Assembly: GCF_023806085.1 (NCBI RefSeq)
Contig: NZ_JAMSLX010000001.1
Location: forward strand, 186,001 to 250,000
Origin: Hephaestia sp. MAHUQ-44
GTDB taxonomy: Bacteria > Pseudomonadota > Alphaproteobacteria > Sphingomonadales > Sphingomonadaceae
Reading direction: 5' to 3'
Length of the DNA stretch: 64,000 bases
Below, piece after piece: positions 25,683 through 34,286 of this stretch (the first letter of the stretch is position 1; each line of letters opens with the position of its first letter). The notes below the pieces were generated by a model. That model saw nothing but the letters and a program-made list of their open reading frames with translations, searched no databases and had not been told where the DNA came from. Made by a program: the position numbers and the translations under genes.

Positions 25683-27169
25683 GCGATCGGGCGATTCGCA
25701 GCATCGCGATTCTCGGCGGCGGCATCGTCGGGCTGTCGGCGGCGTGCGCCTTTGCCCGCGCGCTGCCCGCGACGCGCGTGACGCTGATCGCGACCCCGCC
25801 CGATCCGGCCGCGCTCGCCGATCGTGCGCTGGCGACCTGGCCCCGAACCGCGCGCTTCCACGCGGCGATCGGGCTCGACGAGCCGGGGCTGCTCCACCAC
25901 GCCGGGGCGACCCACCGGCTGGGCACCGCCTTCACCGGCTGGTCCGCCGACGGCAGCGGCTGGCTCCACAGTTTCGGCGCGCACGGCCCGCGCGCGCAGG
26001 CCAATTTCCACCAGCATTGGCTGATCGCCGCGCGCGCCGGCGATACGACGCCGTTCCACGCTTATGCCCCCGCCGCGGCGCTCGCGGTGGCCGGGCGGAT
26101 GGCGCCGCCGAGCGACGACCCCGCCTCGCCGCTCGCCGATGTGGAATATGCCCTGCGGCTCGACCCGCCCGCTTACGCCGCACACCTGACCGGGCTTGCC
26201 CGCCATCTGCGCGTCCATATCGTTGCGGGTGTCCTGGCGGCGATCGACCGCCGCGACGATGGCGGCGTGGCGGCGCTGATCCTCGCCGATGGGCAGCGGA
26301 TCGCGACCGATCTGTTCGTCGATGCCGGCGGCCCCACCGCGCCGATCCTGTCGAGCCTCGACGACGGTTTCGAGGATTGGAGCGCGATTCTGCCCTGCGA
26401 TCGGCTGCTGATCGCCGAGCCCGGCGCGCCCGCGCTGGGGCTGGTCGACGAGCGCCACGCGGTCGATGCCGGCTGGTGGTGGCTTGCCCCCGGCCGCACG
26501 CATACCGCCATCGGGCTTGCCTATGCCGCCGCGCTGACCCCCGACGATGAGGCCGCGCGCGTGCTGGCGGCCGAGACCGGCGCCCGGCCGCACGACCGAC
26601 TCGCGCTTCGCCCCGGCCGGCGGCCACGCGCCTGGATCGCCAATGTGCTCGCGATCGGCGATGCGGCGATCATGCTCGATCCGCTTGCCGGCATCAGCCT
26701 CGCGCTTGCGCAGAGCGCGATCCTGCGCGCGATCGATCTGCTTCCCGATGCGACGATGCCGCCCACCCTGCTCGCCGAATTCAACCGCCGCACCGCCGAC
26801 GAGGCCGCGCGCGCGCGCGATTTCACCGCCGCGCATTATCTCGCGAGCGGGCGGCGGTCGGGGATATTCTGGCGCGCGCTCGATCGCTGCACCCGGCCCG
26901 ACAGCCTGGCCATCACGCTCGATCAATTCGCCGGGCGCGGCCACCTTCCCCATTTTGAGGAAGACCTTGCCGCACCCGACGATTGGCGCGCTATATTGCT
27001 CGGCATGGGGGTGCGCCCCGCGCGTGGTGACGCCGCCGCGCAGGCAATGCCGCCCGGCGCGCGCCGCGCGATGCTCGACACCGCGCTCGATCGCGCGCGC
27101 GCGGCGCCGGGGCTGGCATTGCCCTATCGGGACTTCTATCGCGGCATGATCGGCGTACAGCCGGGGTGA
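25679..27169 (+). CDS. Degenerate tryptophan halogenase-like flavoprotein
   Basis: This 496-aa protein aligns along its length with the preceding halogenase: FAD motif AILGGGIVGLSAA, WWWLAP in place of WRWRIP, and MLDPLAGISLALAQ in place of FLEPLESTSLYLAQ. The halogenating lysine is Arg80 (HRLGTAF) and the catalytic Glu-Ser pair is Ala337-Gly338. FAD binding looks possible but halogenation by the known mechanism does not. It may be a partner subunit or a different flavoenzyme. The ATG overlaps the upstream stop, so it is translationally coupled to the intact copy. Confidence 0.85.
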   Translation: MSDRAIRSIAILGGGIVGLSAACAFARALPATRVTLIATPPDPAALADRALATWPRTARFHAAIGLDEPGLLHHAGATHRLGTAFTGWSADGSGWLHSFGAHGPRAQANFHQHWLIAARAGDTTPFHAYAPAAALAVAGRMAPPSDDPASPLADVEYALRLDPPAYAAHLTGLARHLRVHIVAGVLAAIDRRDDGGVAALILADGQRIATDLFVDAGGPTAPILSSLDDGFEDWSAILPCDRLLIAEPGAPALGLVDERHAVDAGWWWLAPGRTHTAIGLAYAAALTPDDEAARVLAAETGARPHDRLALRPGRRPRAWIANVLAIGDAAIMLDPLAGISLALAQSAILRAIDLLPDATMPPTLLAEFNRRTADEAARARDFTAAHYLASGRRSGIFWRALDRCTRPDSLAITLDQFAGRGHLPHFEEDLAAPDDWRAILLGMGVRPARGDAAAQAMPPGARRAMLDTALDRARAAPGLALPYRDFYRGMIGVQPG

Positions 27170-27234
27170 CGCGGTGGGCAAGCCTGCGTAAAGACCGCGA
27201 GAGGATTGGGCGTATGCCCTTAGGAAGGAAATAA

Positions 27235-29496
27235 ATGGCCGACGAATCGAATGTCCATTTCTCCGAGCGCGAGGCGCTGCTGTTCCATTCCGAAGGGCGG
27301 CCCGGCAAAATCGAAATCATCGCCTCCAAGCCGATGGCGACCCAGCGCGATCTCGCGCTTGCCTATTCGCCCGGCGTCGCGGTGCCGGTGCAGGCGATCG
27401 CCGACGATCCCGCCAAGGCTTATGATTATACCGCCAAGGGCAATCTGGTCGCGGTGATCTCGAACGGCACCGCAATCCTCGGGATGGGCAATCTCGGCCC
27501 GCTCGCCGCCAAGCCGGTGATGGAAGGCAAGGCCGTCCTGTTCAAGCGCTTCGCCGATGTCGACGCGATCGACCTGGAACTCAAGACCGAGGACGTCGAT
27601 CGCTTCATCGACGCGGTCGAATTGCTCGAACCGAGCTTCGGCGGGGTCAACCTCGAAGACATCAAAAGCCCCGAATGCTTCATCATCGAGCAGACGCTGC
27701 GCGAACGCATGAACATTCCCGTCTTCCATGACGACCAGCACGGCACCGCGATCATCGCCGCCGCGGGGCTTATCAACGCGCTCCATCTGACCGGGCGCGA
27801 CATCAAGCAAACCACCGTGGTGATGAACGGCGCCGGCGCCGCGGCGATCGCCTGCGCCGAGTTGATCAAGGCGATGGGGCTGCCCAGCAACCAGCTCTAC
27901 ATGTGCGACCGGCACGGCGTGGTCTACGAAGGCCGCGACGAAGACATGAACCAGTGGAAGTCGGCGCACGCGGTGGAGACCGACAAGCGCACGCTCGCCG
28001 AGGCGCTCGCCGGTGCCGACGTGTTCGTGGGGCTGTCGGCCGCCGGCGCGCTGCCCGCCGATCTGCTCAAGACGATGGCGCCGCACCCGATCGTGTTCGC
28101 GATGGCGAACCCCGATCCCGAGATCAGCCCGCCCGAGGCCAAGCGCGCGCGGCCCGATGTCATCATCGCCACCGGCCGGTCGGATTATCCCAACCAGGTC
28201 AATAACGTGCTCGGCTTCCCGTTCATCTTCCGCGGGGCGCTCGACGTGCGCGCGACAGGGATCAACGACGCGATGAAGATCGCGGCGGCCGAGGCGCTCG
28301 CCGCGCTGGCGCGCCAGCAGGTGCCCGAGGAAGTCGCGCTGGCTTACGGCACGCAGCACACCTTCGGCCCCGAATATATCATCCCCGCGCCGTTCGATCC
28401 GCGACTGATGGAGGAAATCCCCGTCGCGGTCGCGCAGGCGGCGATGGATTCGGGCGTCGCCACCAGGCCGATCACCGACATGGAGGCCTATCGCCAGACG
28501 CTGCGCGGGCGGCTCAACCCGACCACCGCGGTGCTCAGCCTCGCTTATGAGGGCGCGCGCGCGAAGCCCAAGCGCGTCGTCTTCGCCGAGGGCGAGGAGG
28601 AAGTCGTGCTGCGCGCGGCGATCGCGTTCCGCGACGGCGGCTATGGCACGCCGGTGCTGGTCGGGCGCGACGACGTCTATCAGCGGCTGGCCGCGCTCGG
28701 GGTCGACGATCCGCACAGTTTCGAACTGCACAACAGCCGCCATTCGCCGCTGGTGCCCAAGATGGTCGACTTCCTCTACGATCGGCTCCACCGCCGCGGC
28801 TATCTGCGCCGCGATTGCGAGCGGATGGTCAACCAGGATCGCAACGTCTTCGGCAGCCTGCTGCTCCAATTGGGCGAAGGCGATGCGATGATCACCGGCA
28901 TCACGCGCACCTTCGCGCGGACGATGCGCGAGCTCAGGCGCGTGATCGATCCCGCGCCGGGGCGCACCCCGTTCGGCATTCACATCCTGGTCGGCCAGAG
29001 CCACACCGTGTTCATCGCCGATACGACGATCAACGAACGCCCGTCGGCCGAGGCGCTGGCCGATATCGCCGAACAGACCGCGCAGGTCGCGCGCCGGATG
29101 GGCCATGAGCCGCGCGTCGCGTTCCTGAGCTATTCGACCTTCGGCAACCCCGAGGGCAAATGGCTCGAGAATTTGCGTCAAGCGGTCCACGTGCTCGAGG
29201 AACGCAAGGTCAGCTTCGAGTTCGAGGGCGAAATGGCCCCCGACGTCGCCCTCAACCCGCGCCAGCTTGCCAATTACCCGTTCGCGCGGCTTTCGGGGCC
29301 CGCCAACGTGCTGATCATGCCGGGGCTGCAATCGGCCAATATCTCGGCCAAATTGCTGCGCGAACTGGGCGGCGATTCGATGATCGGGCCGATGCTGATC
29401 GGGATGGAAAAGTCGATCCAGATCGCCCCGATGACCTCGAGCGCGAGCGAGTTGGTGACGCTGGCCGTCCTCGCCGCGGGGGGCATGGCGGGCTGA
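27235..29496 (+). CDS. maeB: NADP-dependent malic enzyme, phosphotransacetylase-fused
   Basis: MaeB decarboxylates malate to pyruvate with NADPH formation. The 753-aa length matches the long MaeB class. Residues 1 to about 420 are the malic enzyme: [32 protein letters not shown] and [16 protein letters not shown] for NADP binding. Residues from about 430 form a phosphate acetyltransferase-like domain ([29 protein letters not shown]), usually regulatory. AGGAAGGAAATAA precedes the ATG. It is a single gene, convergent with the DUF4403 gene across a repeat. Confidence 0.95.
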   Translation: MADESNVHFSEREALLFHSEGRPGKIEIIASKPMATQRDLALAYSPGVAVPVQAIADDPAKAYDYTAKGNLVAVISNGTAILGMGNLGPLAAKPVMEGKAVLFKRFADVDAIDLELKTEDVDRFIDAVELLEPSFGGVNLEDIKSPECFIIEQTLRERMNIPVFHDDQHGTAIIAAAGLINALHLTGRDIKQTTVVMNGAGAAAIACAELIKAMGLPSNQLYMCDRHGVVYEGRDEDMNQWKSAHAVETDKRTLAEALAGADVFVGLSAAGALPADLLKTMAPHPIVFAMANPDPEISPPEAKRARPDVIIATGRSDYPNQVNNVLGFPFIFRGALDVRATGINDAMKIAAAEALAALARQQVPEEVALAYGTQHTFGPEYIIPAPFDPRLMEEIPVAVAQAAMDSGVATRPITDMEAYRQTLRGRLNPTTAVLSLAYEGARAKPKRVVFAEGEEEVVLRAAIAFRDGGYGTPVLVGRDDVYQRLAALGVDDPHSFELHNSRHSPLVPKMVDFLYDRLHRRGYLRRDCERMVNQDRNVFGSLLLQLGEGDAMITGITRTFARTMRELRRVIDPAPGRTPFGIHILVGQSHTVFIADTTINERPSAEALADIAEQTAQVARRMGHEPRVAFLSYSTFGNPEGKWLENLRQAVHVLEERKVSFEFEGEMAPDVALNPRQLANYPFARLSGPANVLIMPGLQSANISAKLLRELGGDSMIGPMLIGMEKSIQIAPMTSSASELVTLAVLAAGGMAG

Positions 29497-29565
29497 GGAA
29501 ACGGGGCGGCGGGCCGATATATGCGGGCCGCCGCCTGCCGCGCATGGAATCAAATGCGTCCCACC

Positions 29566-29654
29566 CCGTTCGTGCTGAGCTTGTCGAAGCACCGCTCTAT
29601 TCTTTGGCCGGTCGAAAGAGGAGAACGGCCCTTCGACAGGCTCAGGGCGAACGG
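29566..29654. repeat. TTCGACA-type inverted repeat, copy 1
   Basis: CCGTTCGTGCTGAGCTTGTC-type sequence at the left is mirrored at the right by CTTCGACAGGCTCAGGGCG, separated by about 40 bp. Related copies lie at 56952 and 59292. It lies between the convergent 3' ends of maeB and the DUF4403 gene. Confidence 0.8.
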
Positions 29655-29677
29655 GTTCAGGCTTTATGCTCGCCGCT

Positions 29678-31168
29678 CTAGCGTGTCGGCTGATAGGTAA
29701 TCCGGGCATCGCCGCTGAGCCGCACGGGGAGGTACAGCCCGGTGCCGTGCGCCTCGATCACCCCGGTCTCGACCGTGCCGAGATCGGCGTGAATCACGAC
29801 ATCGCCAACCCGCTTGGCATCGATCGCACGGCCGATCTTGCCGAGCAATTTGTGGTAATCGCCGGTGAAATTCTGGCCGAGCGCGTCGGCGATCAGCGCG
29901 GCGACGCCGGGGCTGTTGCCGAGCCGAAGCAGCAGATCGGCCGCCACCCCGTCGGTATCGCCGGTCACGACGAGATCGCGGAACCCCACCTTGGCCGATC
30001 CCGGCGCGTTGACCGGATGCGCGGCGATCCAGATCACGCCGTGCGTCGCACCGACATTCCCCGCCGCCGGCCGCGCGGCGACCGTCAGCCCCACCGCGAT
30101 CCGCCCGCCGGGGCTGCCATAAGCGGTCACCTTGTCGAACCGCGCGGTCACCGGCCCGATCCCCGGCACCACGAACGGCCGCGCCGCGCGTTTGGTGAGC
30201 GCGCGCAGGATCACCGGCTCGAGCTGGGCATAATCGGCGACCACGGGCACGAAGAGTTTGAGCTGCCCCGCGCCTCTCGCCGGCGTCATCGGCGGTAGCG
30301 GCGTCGGGGCCGGATCGGCGGGGCGCGGGCCGACGAAGGTCTCCGTCCCCGCCTCGAGCGCGACGTTGAGCCGCAGCCGCCTGCCGTCGAGCGTATAGCC
30401 CGCATAGGACAAGGCGCGCGGCGTGATCCGCGCCCAGACCGGCGGGTTTTCGGCGTTGAGATCGATCGACGTAAAGGCCTGCCGCCACAAGCTGTCGAGT
30501 TTGCTGCGTACATCGAGCCTGGCGAGTTCGCGCGGCAGCGAGCGTTCGAGATCGCGCACCACGGGGCGCAATTTGGCGTCCGCCTGATCGGTGAAGGTGA
30601 TGCGCTGGCCGAGGAAGTCGATGCCCGGCGGGCGCGTCCAGTCGTAGGAAAGGGCCACCGTGGCGCGCGGCTGCCAATCCGGGGTGAGATCGAGCGTGAT
30701 CCGCGCGTGCGCCATCGCGCTGCCGGTCGCGGTCTCGCCCTTGAGCACGCCGCCGACATCGCGCGCGCTGATCTCGGCATGGATCGGCAGATCGGCGACG
30801 ATCACCTTGCCCTTGCCATGGAGCCGCACCGCCCCGCGCGTCACCGTGCCGACGATCGTGCAGCCGATCTCGGGGGTCACCTTCACCTGCTTGCCGAACA
30901 ATTTGACGCGTTGGGGCGCAACGCAGCGCTCGATCCGGCGGTCGATCGTCCACAAGGTCCGGGGCACCGCGCGCTCGATCGCGCGCGTCAGCATCGCCGC
31001 ATCGGCATCGATCGGCACCGCGATGATCGAGCTTTCGGGCGGGATTCGGGGCGCATCATGCGCGCGCGGCGGCGGCTCGATCGGGGCAGGCCGCGAGCAT
31101 CCCGCGAGCACGGCCGCAAAGGCGATGGCCGCGCCGAGCGTCCGCCCCCTGCCCCGCACGCACCCCAT
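29678..31168 (-). CDS. DUF4403-family lipoprotein
   Basis: This 496-aa protein has a lipoprotein signal ending in VLAGC (Cys24) and is likely membrane anchored on the periplasmic side. The body has the long beta-rich pattern of DUF4403: SSIIAVPIDADAAMLTRAIE, VKLFGKQVKVTPEIGCTIVG, LSYDWTRPPGIDFLGQRITF and the closing GDARITYQPTR. These proteins are of unknown function. The frame is open far upstream, but MGCVRGRG is the first start giving a signal peptide. It is convergent with maeB; the neighbouring upstream SDR gene is on the same strand. Confidence 0.82.
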   Translation of the reverse strand: MGCVRGRGRTLGAAIAFAAVLAGCSRPAPIEPPPRAHDAPRIPPESSIIAVPIDADAAMLTRAIERAVPRTLWTIDRRIERCVAPQRVKLFGKQVKVTPEIGCTIVGTVTRGAVRLHGKGKVIVADLPIHAEISARDVGGVLKGETATGSAMAHARITLDLTPDWQPRATVALSYDWTRPPGIDFLGQRITFTDQADAKLRPVVRDLERSLPRELARLDVRSKLDSLWRQAFTSIDLNAENPPVWARITPRALSYAGYTLDGRRLRLNVALEAGTETFVGPRPADPAPTPLPPMTPARGAGQLKLFVPVVADYAQLEPVILRALTKRAARPFVVPGIGPVTARFDKVTAYGSPGGRIAVGLTVAARPAAGNVGATHGVIWIAAHPVNAPGSAKVGFRDLVVTGDTDGVAADLLLRLGNSPGVAALIADALGQNFTGDYHKLLGKIGRAIDAKRVGDVVIHADLGTVETGVIEAHGTGLYLPVRLSGDARITYQPTR

Positions 31169-31218
31169 CCGTGTCTCCCTGTTCCGGGCGGCATCGGCCG
31201 CCCGAAACACCTCAACCC

Positions 31219-32007
31219 CTAAGCGTCGATCGACGTTCCCAGCGTGGCATGGACCAGCCCGCCATCGACCACGATCGTGTCGCCGACGACATAATCGCCC
31301 GCGCGGCTGGCGAGGTAGATCGCCGCCCCGGCCATGTCTTCCGCGATCCCGATCCGGCCGGCGGGAATCCGCTGTGCCACCGCGTCGCCATGGTCGCGCG
31401 CGGCGCGGTTCATCTCGCTCGCAAACGCCCCCGGCGCGATCGAACTGACGTGGATGCCGTCGCCGGCAAGCCGCGCCGCCATCCGCCGCGTCAGATGGAT
31501 CAGCGCCGCCTTCGACGCCTGATAGCTGTACGTCTCCCACGGATTGACCCGCATTCCGTCGATCGAACTGATGTTGATCACCTTGGCCGGGCGCGCGGCG
31601 CCGGCGCCCGCCTTGAGCGCGGCGTGGAGTGCCTGCGTCAGGAAGAAGGGCGATTTGACGTTGAGGTCCATCACCTTGTCCCACCCTTTTTCGGGGAAAT
31701 CCTCGAACGGCTCGCCCCAGGCGGCACCGGCATTGTTGACGAGCACGTCGAGCCGGCCCTCATGCTCGGCGAGTTGGGCGGCGAGCGCCTTGCATCCCGC
31801 AACGGTGGACACATCCTGCGGCAGCGCGATGCAATTCGCACCCAGTTCCTTTGCCGCCGCGATACAGGCATCGGCCTTGCGCGACGAGATATAGACCTTT
31901 GCTCCCTGCGCGAGGAACCCCGCGGCGATCATCCGGCCGATCCCGCGGCTGCCCCCGGTGACGAGCGCGACGCGGCCGTCGAGGCGAAACAGGTTGGTGG
32001 TATCCAT
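31219..32007 (-). CDS. SDR-family oxidoreductase
   Basis: This 262-aa classical SDR has ALVTGGSRGIGR near residue 15, NNAGAAWG near 97, ISSIDG near 152, YSYQASK for the catalytic Tyr-Lys and a VGDTIVVDGG tail. The start ATG at 32007 follows AAGGAG at five bases; a TTG one codon earlier is less likely. It lies downstream of an acyl-CoA dehydrogenase gene, suggesting a role in hydroxyacyl or related lipid metabolism. The substrate is not predictable. Confidence 0.9.
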   Translation of the reverse strand: MDTTNLFRLDGRVALVTGGSRGIGRMIAAGFLAQGAKVYISSRKADACIAAAKELGANCIALPQDVSTVAGCKALAAQLAEHEGRLDVLVNNAGAAWGEPFEDFPEKGWDKVMDLNVKSPFFLTQALHAALKAGAGAARPAKVINISSIDGMRVNPWETYSYQASKAALIHLTRRMAARLAGDGIHVSSIAPGAFASEMNRAARDHGDAVAQRIPAGRIGIAEDMAGAAIYLASRAGDYVVGDTIVVDGGLVHATLGTSIDA

Positions 32008-32027
32008 CAATGCTCCTTCTTTTTACT

Positions 32028-32118
32028 CTCCTCCCGCAAGCGGGAGGGGTCGGGGGAGGGCTTGTTGAAATGCCACGCGAGACAGGCCCTCCCCTGGCCC
32101 CTCTCACAGGCGGGAGGG
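32028..32118. repeat. Large imperfect inverted repeat between two genes
   Basis: A small hairpin CTCCCGC-AA-GCGGGAG (32031-32046) is followed by GGGGAGGGC (32053-32061), which pairs with GCCCTCCCC (32086-32094). A mirrored GGCGGGAGG ends the element. The whole can fold into a cruciform. It fills the gap between the acyl-CoA dehydrogenase stop and the SDR start. Confidence 0.75.
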
Positions 32119-32121
32119 GGA

Positions 32122-33309
32122 TTACCCCCCGCGTTTCATCGTCTCGCGCGCGATGACGAGTTGCTGGATCTGGCTGGTGCCTTCGTAGATGCGGAACAGC
32201 CGCACATCGCGATAGAGCCGCTCGATGCCGTGATCGGTGATATAGCCCGCGCCGCCGAACACCTGCACCGCGCGATCGGCGACGCGGCCGACCATCTCGG
32301 ACGCGAAATATTTGGCCGCCGCCGATTCGAGCACGACATCCTCGCCACGCGCTGGGAGGTCTGTCCCCCGGACAGCCCTCTGTTCCAGCGCGTCCTTCTT
32401 CGCTGCCGTGTCGAGCACCAGCGCGCGCGCCGCCAGCGCCTCGGTCTTCGAATCGGCGATCATCGCCTGGATCAACTGATGCTCGGCGATCGGCTTGCCG
32501 AACTGGCGCCGTTCGCCCGCATAAGCGACGCAATCGGCGATCAGCCGCTCGGCGACCCCGACGCACACCGCCGCGATGTGCAGCCGCCCCCGATCGAGCA
32601 CGCGCATCGCGATCCTGAACCCCTCGCCCTCCGCCCCCAGCCGGTTGGCGGCGGGCACCGCCACGTCGTCGAAGATCACATCGGCGACCTTGGCGCCGCG
32701 CTGCCCCATCTTCTTTTCGGGCGTACCGATTGACACGCCGGGCAGATCGCGCGGCACGAGGAACGCCGAGACGCCGCGCGCGCCGGGATCGTCGCCGGTG
32801 CGCGCCATCACGGTGAACAGGTCGGCCTTGTCGGCATTGGTGATGAAGCGCTTGGTGCCGGTGAGGCGATAGATGTCGCCATCTTTCACCGCGCGCGCTT
32901 TCACGCTGCCCGAATCGCTGCCGACATCGGGTTCGGTGAGCGCGAAGCTGGTGATGATCTCGCCGCGCGCGATGCCGGGCAGCCACTCGGCCTTCTGCGC
33001 TTCGCTTCCCGCCATCACGAGACCCTGGCTGCCGATCCCGACATTGGTGCCGAAGGTCGATCGGAAGGCGGGCGTGGTGCGGCCGAATTCGATGGCGACG
33101 CGCGCCTCCTCGGCCATCGTCAGCCCCAGCCCGCCATAATCCTCGGCGATCGACAGCCCGAACAGCCCGAGGGCGCGCATCTCGGCGACGATCGCCTCGG
33201 GCACCGCATCGTCGGCCTCGACCTGCGCCTCGAGCGGCCGCAGCCGCTCGGCGACGAAACGCCGCACGGCCTCGATCAGCGCGTCGAAGGTTTCGGGGTC
33301 CAGCGCCAC
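32122..33309 (-). CDS. Acyl-CoA dehydrogenase
   Basis: This 395-aa FAD enzyme oxidises acyl-CoA to enoyl-CoA and passes electrons to ETF. It has FALTEPDVGSDSGSVKARA for FAD/substrate binding, RLTGTKRFITNADKAD, CVAYAGERRQFGKP and QVFGGAGYITDHGIERLYRD. RLFRIYEGTSQIQQ contains the catalytic Glu. A GTG start at 33309 has GGAGAGGAGAG upstream. Between KKDA and GEDVVLES lies a 14-residue insertion (LEQRAVRGTDLPAR) coded by a palindrome; other family members run straight through this point. The gene is otherwise intact. Confidence 0.92.
   Translation of the reverse strand: MALDPETFDALIEAVRRFVAERLRPLEAQVEADDAVPEAIVAEMRALGLFGLSIAEDYGGLGLTMAEEARVAIEFGRTTPAFRSTFGTNVGIGSQGLVMAGSEAQKAEWLPGIARGEIITSFALTEPDVGSDSGSVKARAVKDGDIYRLTGTKRFITNADKADLFTVMARTGDDPGARGVSAFLVPRDLPGVSIGTPEKKMGQRGAKVADVIFDDVAVPAANRLGAEGEGFRIAMRVLDRGRLHIAAVCVGVAERLIADCVAYAGERRQFGKPIAEHQLIQAMIADSKTEALAARALVLDTAAKKDALEQRAVRGTDLPARGEDVVLESAAAKYFASEMVGRVADRAVQVFGGAGYITDHGIERLYRDVRLFRIYEGTSQIQQLVIARETMKRGG
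32352..32388. repeat. Palindromic element inserted in frame in the dehydrogenase gene
   Basis: The 37-bp unit starts CTGGGAGGTCTGTCC and ends GGACAGCCCTCTGTTCCAG. The core TGTCC/GGACA and outer GAGG/CCTC and CTGG/CCAG pair with a few mismatches. CGCG flanks both ends (32348-32351 and 32389-32392), like a target duplication. It encodes most of the extra LEQRAVRGTDLPAR segment. Confidence 0.7.
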
Positions 33310-33400
33310 GCCTCTCTCCTCTCCATCCTGCCGGTGACGATTACGGTCTTGGCGCGCATCGAGCAAGCCGATTAGCCTACCCGATATTCAAACCATGCAA

Positions 33401-33428
33401 TTGACGGCTATCGCATCGCGCCTATGCT
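33401..33428 (+). promoter_or_regulatory. Putative sigma-70 promoter of the SDR/GPH operon
   Basis: TTGACG at 33401-33406 and TATGCT at 33423-33428 are separated by 16 bases. A transcript would start near 33435, about 20 bases before the SDR start. It lies in the 146-bp gap shared with the divergent acyl-CoA dehydrogenase gene. Confidence 0.5.
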
Positions 33429-33455
33429 GCGCCCGAAATCAGGATGGAGAGCGGG

Positions 33456-34286
33456 ATGCGCTTTGCGGGCAAACGAGCGGTCGTGACCGGCGGCGCATCG
33501 GGAATAGGCCGCGCGACCGCGCTTCGCCTGGCCGACGAGGGCGCCGAGGTACTGGTCGGCGACGTCGACGACACCGGCGGCGCCGCGCTGGCGCAAGCCG
33601 CCGGCGGCCGCATCACCTTCCAGCGTACCGATGTCACGAAAGTCGATGATATCGCCGCGTTGGTCGCCGCCGCCGATGCAGCGGGCGGGCTCGACATTCT
33701 TGTCAACAATGCCGGCGCGGGCGGCGCGCGCGATCCTATCGACACGATCAGCCCCGAGGATTGGGATCGCACCCACGCGCTGCTGCTACGCTCGGTGGCG
33801 ATGGGCATCCGCCACGCCGCGCCGTTGATGGCGGCACGCGGGCACGGCGCGATCGTCAACGTCGCGAGCGTATCAGCGCTGGGCAGCGGCTATGCCCCCA
33901 CCGCTTATTCGACCGCCAAGGCGGGCGTGCTCCATTTGACCAAAATGGCCGCGGCCGATCTCGCGCGCCACCATATCCGCGTCACCGCGGTGGTGCCCGG
34001 CTTCATCGCGACCAACATCTTCACCGCCTCGATGGGGATCGCCGGCGCGGCGCAGCAACAGGCCAATGCGATGATCGCCGCGGGCGCCGCCAAGGCGCAG
34101 CCGATCCAGCGCACCGGCACCCCCGAAGATATCGCCGCGGCGATCGCCTTTCTCGCCAGCGACGACGCGTCGTTCATCACCGGCACGTCGCTCACCGTCG
34201 ATGGCGGGCTGACGGTCGGCCCGCGCCATAGCTGGGATCCCGACACGCCGTCGCTGTTCGCCGCGCTGGAAGCCTTCGCCAAATGA
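33456..34286 (+). CDS. SDR-family oxidoreductase
   Basis: This 276-aa classical SDR has AVVTGGASGIGRAT near residue 8, NNAGAGG near 85, VASVSALG near 135 and YSTAKAG for the catalytic Tyr-Lys. TSLTVDGGLTVGPRH is near the C-terminus, with a further acidic tail. The start at 33456 (MRFAGKRA) has GGAGAG upstream; ATG 33444 would add four residues. It overlaps the GPH symporter gene by ATGA. The pair may import and oxidise a sugar or similar compound. Confidence 0.9.
   Translation: MRFAGKRAVVTGGASGIGRATALRLADEGAEVLVGDVDDTGGAALAQAAGGRITFQRTDVTKVDDIAALVAAADAAGGLDILVNNAGAGGARDPIDTISPEDWDRTHALLLRSVAMGIRHAAPLMAARGHGAIVNVASVSALGSGYAPTAYSTAKAGVLHLTKMAAADLARHHIRVTAVVPGFIATNIFTASMGIAGAAQQQANAMIAAGAAKAQPIQRTGTPEDIAAAIAFLASDDASFITGTSLTVDGGLTVGPRHSWDPDTPSLFAALEAFAK

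Noticed and set aside
27220..29709. An 829-codon minus-strand open frame
   Set aside because: It is antisense to the complete maeB gene and has the composition of a GC-driven shadow frame.
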